NCBI GenBank assembly: GCA_025357635.1
Contig: JANXOV010000156.1
Coordinates: forward strand, 1 to 34,268
Direction: 5' to 3'
DNA from: Pseudomonadota bacterium
GTDB taxonomy: Bacteria > Pseudomonadota > Gammaproteobacteria > Steroidobacterales > Steroidobacteraceae
Length of the DNA: 34,268 bases
A program made the position numbers and the translations under genes. The first letter of the stretch is position 1. Each line of letters begins with the position of its first letter. Under the pieces are notes generated by a model. It was not told where the DNA came from. It saw only the letters and a list, made by a program, of their open reading frames with translations, and ran no database searches. Shown here one piece after another: positions 24,732 through 32,279 of this stretch.

Positions 24732-25438
24732 TCGCACTCGCCGACAAAGATTCCGTCATCCAGTGGACGCACGCTGTGCTGGGTTATGAGTTCAAGGATC
24801 AGTCGCTGTGTCTGGCCGCCCTGACTCATCGCAGCGCGTCGGCGACGCACAATGAGCGTCTGGAATTTCTCGGTGATTCAGTGCTCAATTGCGCCGTGGC
24901 GCAGCTGCTGTTTCAGACCCACCCCGACGCGGATGAAGGCGCGCTGTCGCGTCTGCGCGCCTCGTTGGTGAGCGGCGATACGCTGGCGCAGATCGCCGCC
25001 GAGCATCAATTGGGGGATTACCTGCGGCTGGGATCGGGAGAATTAAAATCCGGCGGCTATCGGCGGGCATCGATTCTGGCCGACGCGCTCGAGGCGCTGA
25101 TCGGCGCCGTGATGCTCGATTCGGGTTTCGATCCGGCCGCAGCCGTCGTGCGCCGCCTGATCCTGGCGCGGCTGTCGGCGCTGCCGGAAGCCGCCTCCCT
25201 CAAGGACGCCAAGACGCGTCTGCAGGAGGCGCTGCAGGCCCAGGCCATGCCGCTGCCCACGTATAGTTTGACCGCTGTTGAAGGAGAGTCCCATGCACAG
25301 GTTTTTGCCGTGGCGTGTGAAGTGAACCCATTGAATCTTCGAACCGCGGGCGAGGGCGTCAGCCGCCGCCGCGCCGAGCAAATCGCAGCCGACCGCATGC
25401 TGGCGCTGTTGCCCGCGAGCGTGCGAAAACCCGCATGA
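24728..25438 (+). CDS. rnc: Ribonuclease III
   Basis: Cleaves double-stranded RNA in rRNA maturation and mRNA decay. The 236-residue protein (E. coli 226) has the catalytic motif NERLEFLGDSVL at 42-53, the second acidic cluster ADALEALIGAVMLD, and a C-terminal dsRNA-binding domain (DAKTRLQEALQAQAMPLPTY through RRRAEQIAADRML). GTG 24728 overlaps the DUF4845 stop and its own stop overlaps era (ATGA). Confidence 0.97.
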   Translation: MIALADKDSVIQWTHAVLGYEFKDQSLCLAALTHRSASATHNERLEFLGDSVLNCAVAQLLFQTHPDADEGALSRLRASLVSGDTLAQIAAEHQLGDYLRLGSGELKSGGYRRASILADALEALIGAVMLDSGFDPAAAVVRRLILARLSALPEAASLKDAKTRLQEALQAQAMPLPTYSLTAVEGESHAQVFAVACEVNPLNLRTAGEGVSRRRAEQIAADRMLALLPASVRKPA

Positions 25439-26334
25439 GCGACACCCCCTTTCATTCCGGGTACGTGGCCATCGTCGGCCGCCCCAATGTCGGCAAGTCC
25501 ACGCTGGTCAATGCGTTGGTCGGCCGCAAGGTCAGCATCGTCACACCGAAACCGCAAACCACGCGCCATCGCATCCTGGGTCTGGTGAACAGGCCGCATG
25601 CGCAGCTGGTGCTGGTGGACACGCCGGGCCTGCACGAATCCACGCGGCGGGTGATGAATCAGTACATGAACCGGGTGGCGATCTCCTCCTCACAGGACGC
25701 AGACGTCATCGTTTTCGTGGTTGAAGCCATGAATTTCACCGACGAGGACTTGTGGGTGTGGGAGCGCGTGCGCGGGCTCAAGCAGCCGCTGTTCCTGGTC
25801 ATCAACAAGATCGACCGCGTCACGCCACGCGCAGTACTGCTGCCTTTTCTGGAAGAGATGACGCAGCGCATCACCGCATCGGCGGTGGTGCCCGTGTCGG
25901 CGACGAAGGCGGAAAATCTCGAGCGGCTGGTGGAGTTGATCGCGACGCGCCTGCCGGTCTCACCGCCGCTGTTTCCGCCCGAGGTGGTGACCGATCGCGA
26001 CGAGCCCTTCCACGCCGCCGAAGTGGTGCGCGAAAAGCTCACGCACAAGCTGCGCGAGGAACTGCCTTACGGCATCAACGTGCAGATCGAGCGATTTGCC
26101 GACGAAGAAGGCCGCATCATGATCGACGCCGTCATCTGGGTGGAGAGGCAGGGTCAAAAAGCCATCGTCATCGGCCAGGGCGGTGAGCGCTTGAAGGAAA
26201 TCGGCCGTCTGGCACGCATCGAACTCAACGATCTGTGGCAGCGTTCGGTGCATCTGGGTCTATGGGTGAAGGTGAAGGAAAACTGGGCGGACAGCGAATC
26301 GGCCCTGCGCCAGTTCGGGTACCAGACTCTGTGA
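25435..26334 (+). CDS. era: GTPase Era
   Basis: Essential GTPase for 16S rRNA processing and 30S assembly. The 299-residue product (E. coli 301) has G1 GRPNVGKSTLVNAL, the switch I region PKPQTTRHRILG, G3 DTPGLHE, G4 NKIDRVTP, and the C-terminal KH domain with VIGQGGERLKEIGRLAR that binds the 3' end of 16S rRNA. Coupled to rnc and recO by 4-base overlaps. Confidence 0.98.
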   Translation: MSDTPFHSGYVAIVGRPNVGKSTLVNALVGRKVSIVTPKPQTTRHRILGLVNRPHAQLVLVDTPGLHESTRRVMNQYMNRVAISSSQDADVIVFVVEAMNFTDEDLWVWERVRGLKQPLFLVINKIDRVTPRAVLLPFLEEMTQRITASAVVPVSATKAENLERLVELIATRLPVSPPLFPPEVVTDRDEPFHAAEVVREKLTHKLREELPYGINVQIERFADEEGRIMIDAVIWVERQGQKAIVIGQGGERLKEIGRLARIELNDLWQRSVHLGLWVKVKENWADSESALRQFGYQTL

Positions 26335-27053
26335 AGAGCGCGCGGCGCGTCTGGCTGACTCCAGCCTATCTGCTGCACCAGTACGCCTACCGCGACACCA
26401 GCCGCATCGCGGAAGTTTTCACGCGCGAGCATGGCCGCCTGTCGTTGTTCGCACGCGGCGCGCGCGCGCCGAAGTCCGCGTTTCGCGCAGGCTTGCGGCC
26501 CTTTCAGCGCCTGCTGATTTCCTGGGTTGGAAAGTCCGAGGCGGGTCAGCTCACGGCGGCGGAGATCGAAGGCGATTTCACGCAGCTGCCCGCGCCGCGT
26601 TTGATGAGCGGCTTTTACCTCAACGAATTGCTGCTGAAACTGACGGAGCGCTTCGATCCCCATCCGCAATTGTTCGAACTGTATTCCCGCACCATCAGCG
26701 CCATGACCGCAGGGCATCCCGAAGAGGCGCAATTGCGGCGCTTTGAGAAGCGTCTGCTCGAGGAGCTGGGCTATGGCGTGGATTTTTCCCGCACTGATGC
26801 CGGCGAGCGCGTAGTTCCCGGGGGCTTTTATCGCGTGCGGCCGCAACGCGTGGTGATGCGCTGTGAGGCTGAGGCGCCCGAGGCCGTGCCGGGCCGTTCA
26901 CTCATTGAACTGAGCGATGAATCGTTCGAGAATGTCGACACGCTGCGCGATGCCAAGAGGATTCTGCGTGCCTCGATCGAGGCCTGTCTGGATGGCCGCA
27001 CGCTGGGGTCGCGCGTGGTCATGAAATCGCTGCATCGTAGGGAGCAAGCTTGA
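26331..27053 (+). CDS. recO: DNA repair protein RecO
   Basis: Loads RecA onto SSB-coated single-stranded DNA with RecR. The 240-residue protein (E. coli 242) starts with the OB-fold ([22 protein letters not shown], in part; [15 protein letters not shown]) and continues with the helical domain ([28 protein letters not shown], in part). The Cys zinc motif of some RecO proteins is absent, as in E. coli. GTG 26331 overlaps the era stop (GTGA); the frame is open far upstream but that part reads over era. Confidence 0.95.
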   Translation: MKSARRVWLTPAYLLHQYAYRDTSRIAEVFTREHGRLSLFARGARAPKSAFRAGLRPFQRLLISWVGKSEAGQLTAAEIEGDFTQLPAPRLMSGFYLNELLLKLTERFDPHPQLFELYSRTISAMTAGHPEEAQLRRFEKRLLEELGYGVDFSRTDAGERVVPGGFYRVRPQRVVMRCEAEAPEAVPGRSLIELSDESFENVDTLRDAKRILRASIEACLDGRTLGSRVVMKSLHRREQA

Positions 27054-27799
27054 GTCACGCCAATTCACCGGCCGCGGGGCCTGCCCTCGGGGTCAATATC
27101 GATCATGTGGCGACGCTGCGTCAGGTGCGTGGGGCACGCTACCCCGACCCGCTGCATGCGGCCTTGCTGGCCGAGAAATCCGGCGCCGACAGCATCACGC
27201 TGCATCTTCGAGAGGACCGCCGCCACATCCAGGACCGCGACGTGCGCGTCATGCGCGAGGCGCTGCAAACGCGCATGAATCTCGAAGTGGCCGTTACCGA
27301 GGAGATGCTGCGGATTGCGGCCGACATCGCGCCGCAGGACTGCTGTCTGGTGCCCGAGAAGCGCACCGAAGTGACCACCGAAGGCGGCCTGGATGTCGTG
27401 GCGCAGGCGGTGCGCATTGCCGATGCCTGCGAGCGGTTGGGCAGGGCCGGCATCCGCGTCTCGTTGTTCATCGATCCGGACCTGCACCAGGTCGAGGCGT
27501 CGGCGAAGGCCGGCGCCCCGGTGATCGAACTGCACACCGGCGCATATGCCGAGAGCCACGGCGCTGAGCGCGTGCGTGAGCTTGAGCGCATTCGAAATGC
27601 GGCCCGGCACGCTCACGCGATGGGCTTGATCGTCAACGCCGGGCATGGCCTGACTTATCACAACGTGTCGCCCATCGCCGCCATTGAGGAAATCGTCGAA
27701 CTCAACATCGGGCATGTCATCATTGCGCAGGCGGTGTTCGACGGTCTGGCCTGCGCGGTGCGCGACATGAAGCGCCTGATGCTTGCCGCGCGGCGCTGA
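27050..27799 (+). CDS. pdxJ: Pyridoxine 5'-phosphate synthase PdxJ
   Basis: Condenses 1-deoxyxylulose 5-phosphate with 3-amino-1-hydroxyacetone 1-phosphate to pyridoxine phosphate (vitamin B6). The 249-residue TIM barrel shows [55 protein letters not shown] and [11 protein letters not shown], all family landmarks. The start is TTG 27050 with AGGGAG at 27039, spacing 5; the TTG overlaps the recO stop (TTGA). A leading stretch of about 9 residues precedes the conserved LGVNIDH. Shares the substrate 1-deoxyxylulose phosphate with the isoprenoid pathway of ispDF. Confidence 0.96.
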   Translation: MSHANSPAAGPALGVNIDHVATLRQVRGARYPDPLHAALLAEKSGADSITLHLREDRRHIQDRDVRVMREALQTRMNLEVAVTEEMLRIAADIAPQDCCLVPEKRTEVTTEGGLDVVAQAVRIADACERLGRAGIRVSLFIDPDLHQVEASAKAGAPVIELHTGAYAESHGAERVRELERIRNAARHAHAMGLIVNAGHGLTYHNVSPIAAIEEIVELNIGHVIIAQAVFDGLACAVRDMKRLMLAARR

Positions 27800-27816
27800 C
27801 GGCCGGGCATGCGAGC

Positions 27817-28197
27817 ATGATCTTCGGCATCGGCACCGATATCCTGCGGCTCGACCGCATCGAAAAAACCTATGCGCGCTTCGCCGATCGCTTCGTGAAT
27901 CATCTGCTCATGCCGCAGGAGCATGCGCAGCTGCGGCGAACGGCGCGCCCGGTGCGATTTCTGGCCATGCGCTTTGCCGCGAAGGAGGCCATCGTCAAGG
28001 CCATGGGCACGGGCTTTGCGCACGGCGTGTGGATTCGCGATGTGGGCATCGTGCAAAATACCTGGGGCAAACCCGAAGTCATTTATTCCGAACGAGGCGA
28101 GGGCGTGCGCAGAACCCTGGGCGTGGGCGAAGGGCACATCACCTTGTCGGATGAGGTGGGGTTGGTGGTCGCCGTCGCCGTGCTGCTGCGGGCCTGA
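27817..28197 (+). CDS. acpS: Holo-[acyl-carrier-protein] synthase
   Basis: Transfers 4'-phosphopantetheine from CoA to acyl carrier protein. The 126-residue product (E. coli 126) begins MIFGIGTDILRLDRIEK with the Mg-binding Asp, has FLAMRFAAKEAIVKAMGTG with the second metal ligand Glu, and ends in the ITLSDEVGLVVAVAV strand. ATG 27817 lies 17 bases after pdxJ, completing the classic pdxJ-acpS pair. Confidence 0.97.
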   Translation: MIFGIGTDILRLDRIEKTYARFADRFVNHLLMPQEHAQLRRTARPVRFLAMRFAAKEAIVKAMGTGFAHGVWIRDVGIVQNTWGKPEVIYSERGEGVRRTLGVGEGHITLSDEVGLVVAVAVLLRA

Positions 28198-28202
28198 GCG
28201 GC

Positions 28203-28976
28203 ATGCACGTTCTGGTCTTCGACATCGAAACCGTGCCGGACACCGATCTGGGCCGGCGGCTGTTCAATTTGCACGATCTGTCCGATGCACAGGTGGCGCA
28301 GATCATGTTCACGCATCGCCGGCAGGAAACCGGCAATGAGTTCCTTTCGCATGAGCAGCAGCGCATCGTCGCCATTTCAGTGGTCATGCGCACGCGCGAC
28401 ACGCTCAAGGTGTGGAGCCTGGGGGATGAGTCATCGCCCGAAAAGGTTCTCATCGAACGCTTCTACGACGGTCTGGACAAGTTCACGCCGGATCTCGTGT
28501 CCTGGAACGGCGCCGGCTTCGACCTGCCCGTGTTGCACTACCGCAGTCTCCTGCACGGCGTTCCCGCGGCGCGCTATTGGGAGACCGGCAGCGAGGACAG
28601 CAGCTTCCGCTACAACAATTATCTGAGCCGATTTCACTGGCGCCACATGGACCTGATGGACATCCTGTCCGGATTCCAGGGGCGGGGCCGCGCCAGCCTC
28701 GACGATGTGGCCACCTTGCTGAGCTTCCCGGGCAAGATCGGCATGCGTGGCGCCGATGTCTGGGATGCTTATCAGCGCGGCGAGCTGGCGCAGATCCGCG
28801 CCTACTGCGAAACCGACGTGCTCAACACCTACCTCATCTACCTGCGCTTCGAGCTGATCCGCGGGCATCTCAACGCGGCCGAACATGCGCAGGAGGAGGC
28901 ACGCGTGCGCGCGCTGCTGCGCGCATCGCCGGCGGCTCATTTGCACGAGTTCGAGTCCGCGTGGCACGCCCGCTGA
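28203..28976 (+). CDS. Predicted DEDDy 3'-5' exonuclease (PolB-exo2 type)
   Basis: A 257-residue ribonuclease-H-fold exonuclease related to the proofreading domain of family B polymerases. Exo motifs: I FDIETVPD (Asp6, Glu8), II SWNGAGFDLPVL, and III YCETDVLNTYLIY with the tyrosine class Y-x(3)-D spacing. There is no polymerase domain. Substrate (DNA or RNA) and partner are unknown. It lies 5 bases after acpS and its end overlaps rlmD by 16 bases, so it is probably in the same transcript as the RNA-methylation gene. Confidence 0.86.
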   Translation: MHVLVFDIETVPDTDLGRRLFNLHDLSDAQVAQIMFTHRRQETGNEFLSHEQQRIVAISVVMRTRDTLKVWSLGDESSPEKVLIERFYDGLDKFTPDLVSWNGAGFDLPVLHYRSLLHGVPAARYWETGSEDSSFRYNNYLSRFHWRHMDLMDILSGFQGRGRASLDDVATLLSFPGKIGMRGADVWDAYQRGELAQIRAYCETDVLNTYLIYLRFELIRGHLNAAEHAQEEARVRALLRASPAAHLHEFESAWHAR

Positions 28977-30280
28977 GCGGCGCCCTGGAGACGGCGGAGG
29001 TCATCGATCTTGCGCAGGATGGGCGCGGAGTGGCGCGCCTCGCCGGCAAGACCGTGTTCATCGAGGGCGCGCTTCCTGGGGAAAGCGTGAGTTTTCGAAT
29101 TTTCAAGCGGCGCGCGCAGTTCGACGAAGCGGTGCTGGCGCAGGTGCTGCGTGTCTCGCCGGATCGGATCGAGCCGGCCTGCGTGCACTTCGGACTTTGC
29201 GGAGGTTGCTCACTGCAGCACCTGGCGCCCCATGCGCAGCTGCAGGCCAAGCAAGCGCAGCTGTTGGAGACGCTGCAGCGTATCGGTGGCGTGCAACCGC
29301 GTGAGGTTCTGGCGCCCATCGAGGGGCCGGTCTGGGGCTATCGCCGACGCGCGCGGCTGGGCGTCAAGTACGTGCGCAAGAAGCAGCGCGTGCTTGCCGG
29401 ATTTCGCGAGCGCTCTTCGCCGTACCTTGCGGATCTGCAGACGTGTGAAGTGTTGACCCCTTCGTTGCGAACGCTGCCTGCGCTGCTGGCCGGATTGGTG
29501 GAAACCCTGGAGCTGCGCGAACAGCTGCCGCAGGTGGAAGTGGCGGTGGGCGATGACCAAACCGCCCTGGTCTTCAGGGTGCTGGCCGAACCGAGTCCGG
29601 CCGACCGAGACAAGCTGCAGCGGTTCGGCGAACAATTGAACGCGCAGATCTATCTGCAGACGGGCGGGCTTGCCAGCGTGCGGCCGCTGACCCCACCTGC
29701 CTTGCCGCTGCGCTACCGCGTCTCCGGCGCCGGCATTCGCATCGAGTTCAAGCCGACCGACTTCATTCAGGTCAATGCAACCGTGAATTCCGCCATGGTG
29801 GATCAGGCGCTGAGTCAGCTGCAGGCCGGTCCCTCCGATAAGGTCCTGGAGCTGTTCTGCGGGCTGGGCAATTTCACGCTGCCGCTGGCCCGGCAGTGCA
29901 AATCGGTGGTGGGCGTGGAGGGGGATGCGGACCTGATCGGCCGCGCCGCGCTCAATGCGGCGGCGAACCAGCTGGCCAACACCGAGTTTTTCGTGCAGAA
30001 CCTGTTCGAGCCGGCCAGCTTCGGCAGCTGGGATGCGCGCACCTATGATCGGGTCCTGCTCGACCCGCCGCGGGCCGGCGCGCAGGAAGTTATGGAACGT
30101 ATGTCGCGGTGGGGCCCCAAAAGAGTCGTGGATATTTCCTGCCATCCGGGCAGTTTGGCGCGCGATGCCCGGATTTTGACCGAGACACAGAATTTCGAGC
30201 TGGTCGCCGCCGGGGTTATGGACATGTTCGCGCATACCACTCACGTCGAATCGATAGCCGTTTTCCAGAGGCGCCCGTGA
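28961..30280 (+). CDS. rlmD: 23S rRNA (uracil-1939-C5)-methyltransferase RlmD
   Basis: Methylates U1939 of 23S rRNA using SAM. The 439 residues (E. coli 433) comprise a TRAM domain (about 1-65, GVARLAGKTVFIEGALPGE), the 4Fe-4S site C74/C80/C83 (CVHFGLCGGC) with a later TCEV cysteine, and the methyltransferase core with ELFCGLGNFTLPLA (SAM) and the nucleophile in ISCHPGSLARD (about Cys394) and base HVES near the end. The usual SCNP is SCHP and MFPHT is MFAHT here. GTG 28961 overlaps the exonuclease gene; an open frame extends upstream but only as overlap. Confidence 0.93.
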   Translation: MARPLSGALETAEVIDLAQDGRGVARLAGKTVFIEGALPGESVSFRIFKRRAQFDEAVLAQVLRVSPDRIEPACVHFGLCGGCSLQHLAPHAQLQAKQAQLLETLQRIGGVQPREVLAPIEGPVWGYRRRARLGVKYVRKKQRVLAGFRERSSPYLADLQTCEVLTPSLRTLPALLAGLVETLELREQLPQVEVAVGDDQTALVFRVLAEPSPADRDKLQRFGEQLNAQIYLQTGGLASVRPLTPPALPLRYRVSGAGIRIEFKPTDFIQVNATVNSAMVDQALSQLQAGPSDKVLELFCGLGNFTLPLARQCKSVVGVEGDADLIGRAALNAAANQLANTEFFVQNLFEPASFGSWDARTYDRVLLDPPRAGAQEVMERMSRWGPKRVVDISCHPGSLARDARILTETQNFELVAAGVMDMFAHTTHVESIAVFQRRP

Positions 30281-31329
30281 GTCTGGGCCCCTTGATGATC
30301 GATCTGGCGGGTGTTGAGCTGAGCGCCGCGGACAAAGAGGTACTGCGTCACGAAATGGTCGGCGGGGTCGTCCTGTTTGCCCGCAACTACCGGGACCCCG
30401 AACAACTCCGGGCTCTGGTGAAGTCCATTCAAGCCTTGCGCTCTCCGCCGCTGCTGACCGCCGTCGATCAGGAAGGCGGGCGCGTGCAGCGGTTCACCGC
30501 CGGCTTCACGCAGCTGCCGCCGGCCCGCAGCCTGGGCAGGCGCTGGGACCTTGACCATCGGGAGGCCCTTGACCTTGCCAGGAGCGCCGGCTGGCTGATG
30601 GCCAGCGAGGTGCGCGCGGTGGGTGTGGATTTCAGTTTTGCTCCCTGCGTGGACCTGGACTACGGGGTCAGCGAGGTCATCGGAGACCGCGCGCTTCATG
30701 CCGACGCCGGCGTGGTTTCTGCGCTGGCGGTGGCCTATGCCATCGGCATGCGCGATGCCGGTATGGCGGCCGTGGCCAAGCATTTCCCCGGCCATGGCGC
30801 GGTCGTTGCGGATTCGCATGTGGCCGTCCCGGTCGATCGCCGCAGCCTGGACGACATTGAATCGGATTTGCGGCCTTACCGTTTGTTGATCGACAACCAA
30901 CTGCCTGCGCTGATGGCGGGACACGTGGTCTTCCCGGCAGTGGATGCCAGGCCTGCGAGCCTGTCGCGCCGCTGGATCACCGGTATTCTGCGCAACGACA
31001 TGCATTTTCACGGCTGCGTCTTCACCGACGATCAGTCGATGGCCGGCGCCGCCCAATTCGGCAGCGCCAGCGCAAGAACCGCACAGGCGCTGGCGGCGGG
31101 GTGCGACATGGTGCTGATCTGCAATGACCGCAACGCCGTGCACGAGGTCCTGGATTCGTTCAGCTCGTACGTCCCGGAGCCGGCTTCCAGCGCCCGGGTC
31201 GTGCGCATGCGCGCGCGGCATCAGCCGGCGGAAAATCTTGCCGCCAGCGCGCAATGGCGCGATGCGGTTTCAAAGGTGCAGTCGATGTCGGCCGCGCCGC
31301 AATTCACCTTGACCGAGGGCCGCGCATGA
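30277..31329 (+). CDS. nagZ: Beta-N-acetylhexosaminidase NagZ
   Basis: Cytoplasmic glycoside hydrolase of family 3 that removes GlcNAc from anhydro-muropeptides in cell-wall recycling. The 350-residue product (E. coli 341) has the catalytic loop KHFPGHGAVVADSH at 168-181 (His-Asp) and the nucleophile Asp in FTDDQSMAGA near 251 (usually SDDLSM). VDQEGGRVQRF is the substrate-binding block. GTG 30277 overlaps the rlmD stop. The C-terminal tail after about residue 300 is less conserved. Overlaps the next gene by ATGA. Confidence 0.95.
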   Translation: MSLGPLMIDLAGVELSAADKEVLRHEMVGGVVLFARNYRDPEQLRALVKSIQALRSPPLLTAVDQEGGRVQRFTAGFTQLPPARSLGRRWDLDHREALDLARSAGWLMASEVRAVGVDFSFAPCVDLDYGVSEVIGDRALHADAGVVSALAVAYAIGMRDAGMAAVAKHFPGHGAVVADSHVAVPVDRRSLDDIESDLRPYRLLIDNQLPALMAGHVVFPAVDARPASLSRRWITGILRNDMHFHGCVFTDDQSMAGAAQFGSASARTAQALAAGCDMVLICNDRNAVHEVLDSFSSYVPEPASSARVVRMRARHQPAENLAASAQWRDAVSKVQSMSAAPQFTLTEGRA

Positions 31330-32270
31330 ACGCCGAGGTTGCAGACAGAGTCGTGGATCTGCATCGTCGACTGGCCGATGCATCGCCGGTCGGCATTGCC
31401 GTCGTGGACGCGACCAATCCGACGCATCCGCTGGTCTATGCGAACCAGGAGTTCTGCAACCTGACCGGCTATCCGCTGTCTGAATTGATGGGACGCAACC
31501 TGCGCTTTCTGCAGGGCGAGGACCGCGAACAGGATCAGCGGCACCGCCTGCGCGTATCGCTGGAGCGCGGCGAACCCACGCGTGTGCTGCTGCGCAATTA
31601 CCGCAAGGACGGCAGTTTGTTCTGGAATGAAATGAGCGTCGTGCCTCTCAAAGACGCACAGGGCTTCATCAGTCATTTCGCGGGCTTTCACCGCGATGCG
31701 GGCGAGCGCCTGAAGTTCGATCCACGCGCTGGGCGCGACACCTTGAGCGGCGCACATCAACCCACCGCCATGGCGATTCGTGACGACCGTTTGACGGGCC
31801 TTTTCACCGAAGCCTATCTTGAGGAATTGCTCAAGCGCGACTGGTCGATTGCGCAGCGCGAGCACCGCAGCATGGCGCTGTTCGCCGTGGACGTCGATGC
31901 GCTGGATTTGTACAACACCACCTTCGGCAGGGCGGCCGGCGACTCTACCATCCGCCGCGTGGCGCATTGCGTGTCGGGCTGCCTGCGGCGTGCCAGCGAC
32001 GTCACCGCACGGGTCGAGGGTGGCAGCCTGCTGGCATTCGCTCCGGGCATCGATGCCGAGCACGCCTTGCGCCTGGCCAACACCATGGCCGAGCGCGTGC
32101 GCGAGCTGCGCATTCACCACCCACGCTGCACAGTGCTGCGCTACGTGACGGTGAGCGTGGGCGTGGCAACTCTGGTGCCCGGCGCCAACGACAGCCCGGC
32201 GGAACTCATCGAAAAATCCCGGCTGAACCTGCAGAAGGCCAAGACGGCCGGGCGAAACCGCGTGGCGTGA
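31326..32270 (+). CDS. LOV/PAS-GGDEF-like protein lacking the photoactive Cys and GGDEF motif
   Basis: A 314-residue cytoplasmic protein. Residues about 15-125 are a LOV-type PAS domain: ANQEFCNLTGYPLSELMGRN at 39-58, then LRFLQGEDRE, and NYRKDGSLFWNEMSVVPLKD at 91-110. In light-sensing LOV domains the motif is GRNCRFLQ; here Leu59 replaces the cysteine that forms the flavin adduct. Residues about 152-314 align with GGDEF diguanylate cyclases (LTGLFTEAYLEELL, VDVDALDLYNTTFGRAAGD, VSVGVATL, KAKTAGRNRV), but the GGDEF signature is EGGSL (231-235), so c-di-GMP synthesis is unlikely. No EAL domain or membrane segment. Its ATG overlaps the nagZ stop. Likely a redox- or ligand-sensing or protein-binding relative; function not known. 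Confidence 0.85.
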   Translation: MNAEVADRVVDLHRRLADASPVGIAVVDATNPTHPLVYANQEFCNLTGYPLSELMGRNLRFLQGEDREQDQRHRLRVSLERGEPTRVLLRNYRKDGSLFWNEMSVVPLKDAQGFISHFAGFHRDAGERLKFDPRAGRDTLSGAHQPTAMAIRDDRLTGLFTEAYLEELLKRDWSIAQREHRSMALFAVDVDALDLYNTTFGRAAGDSTIRRVAHCVSGCLRRASDVTARVEGGSLLAFAPGIDAEHALRLANTMAERVRELRIHHPRCTVLRYVTVSVGVATLVPGANDSPAELIEKSRLNLQKAKTAGRNRVA

Positions 32271-32279
32271 GCCGCGCGG

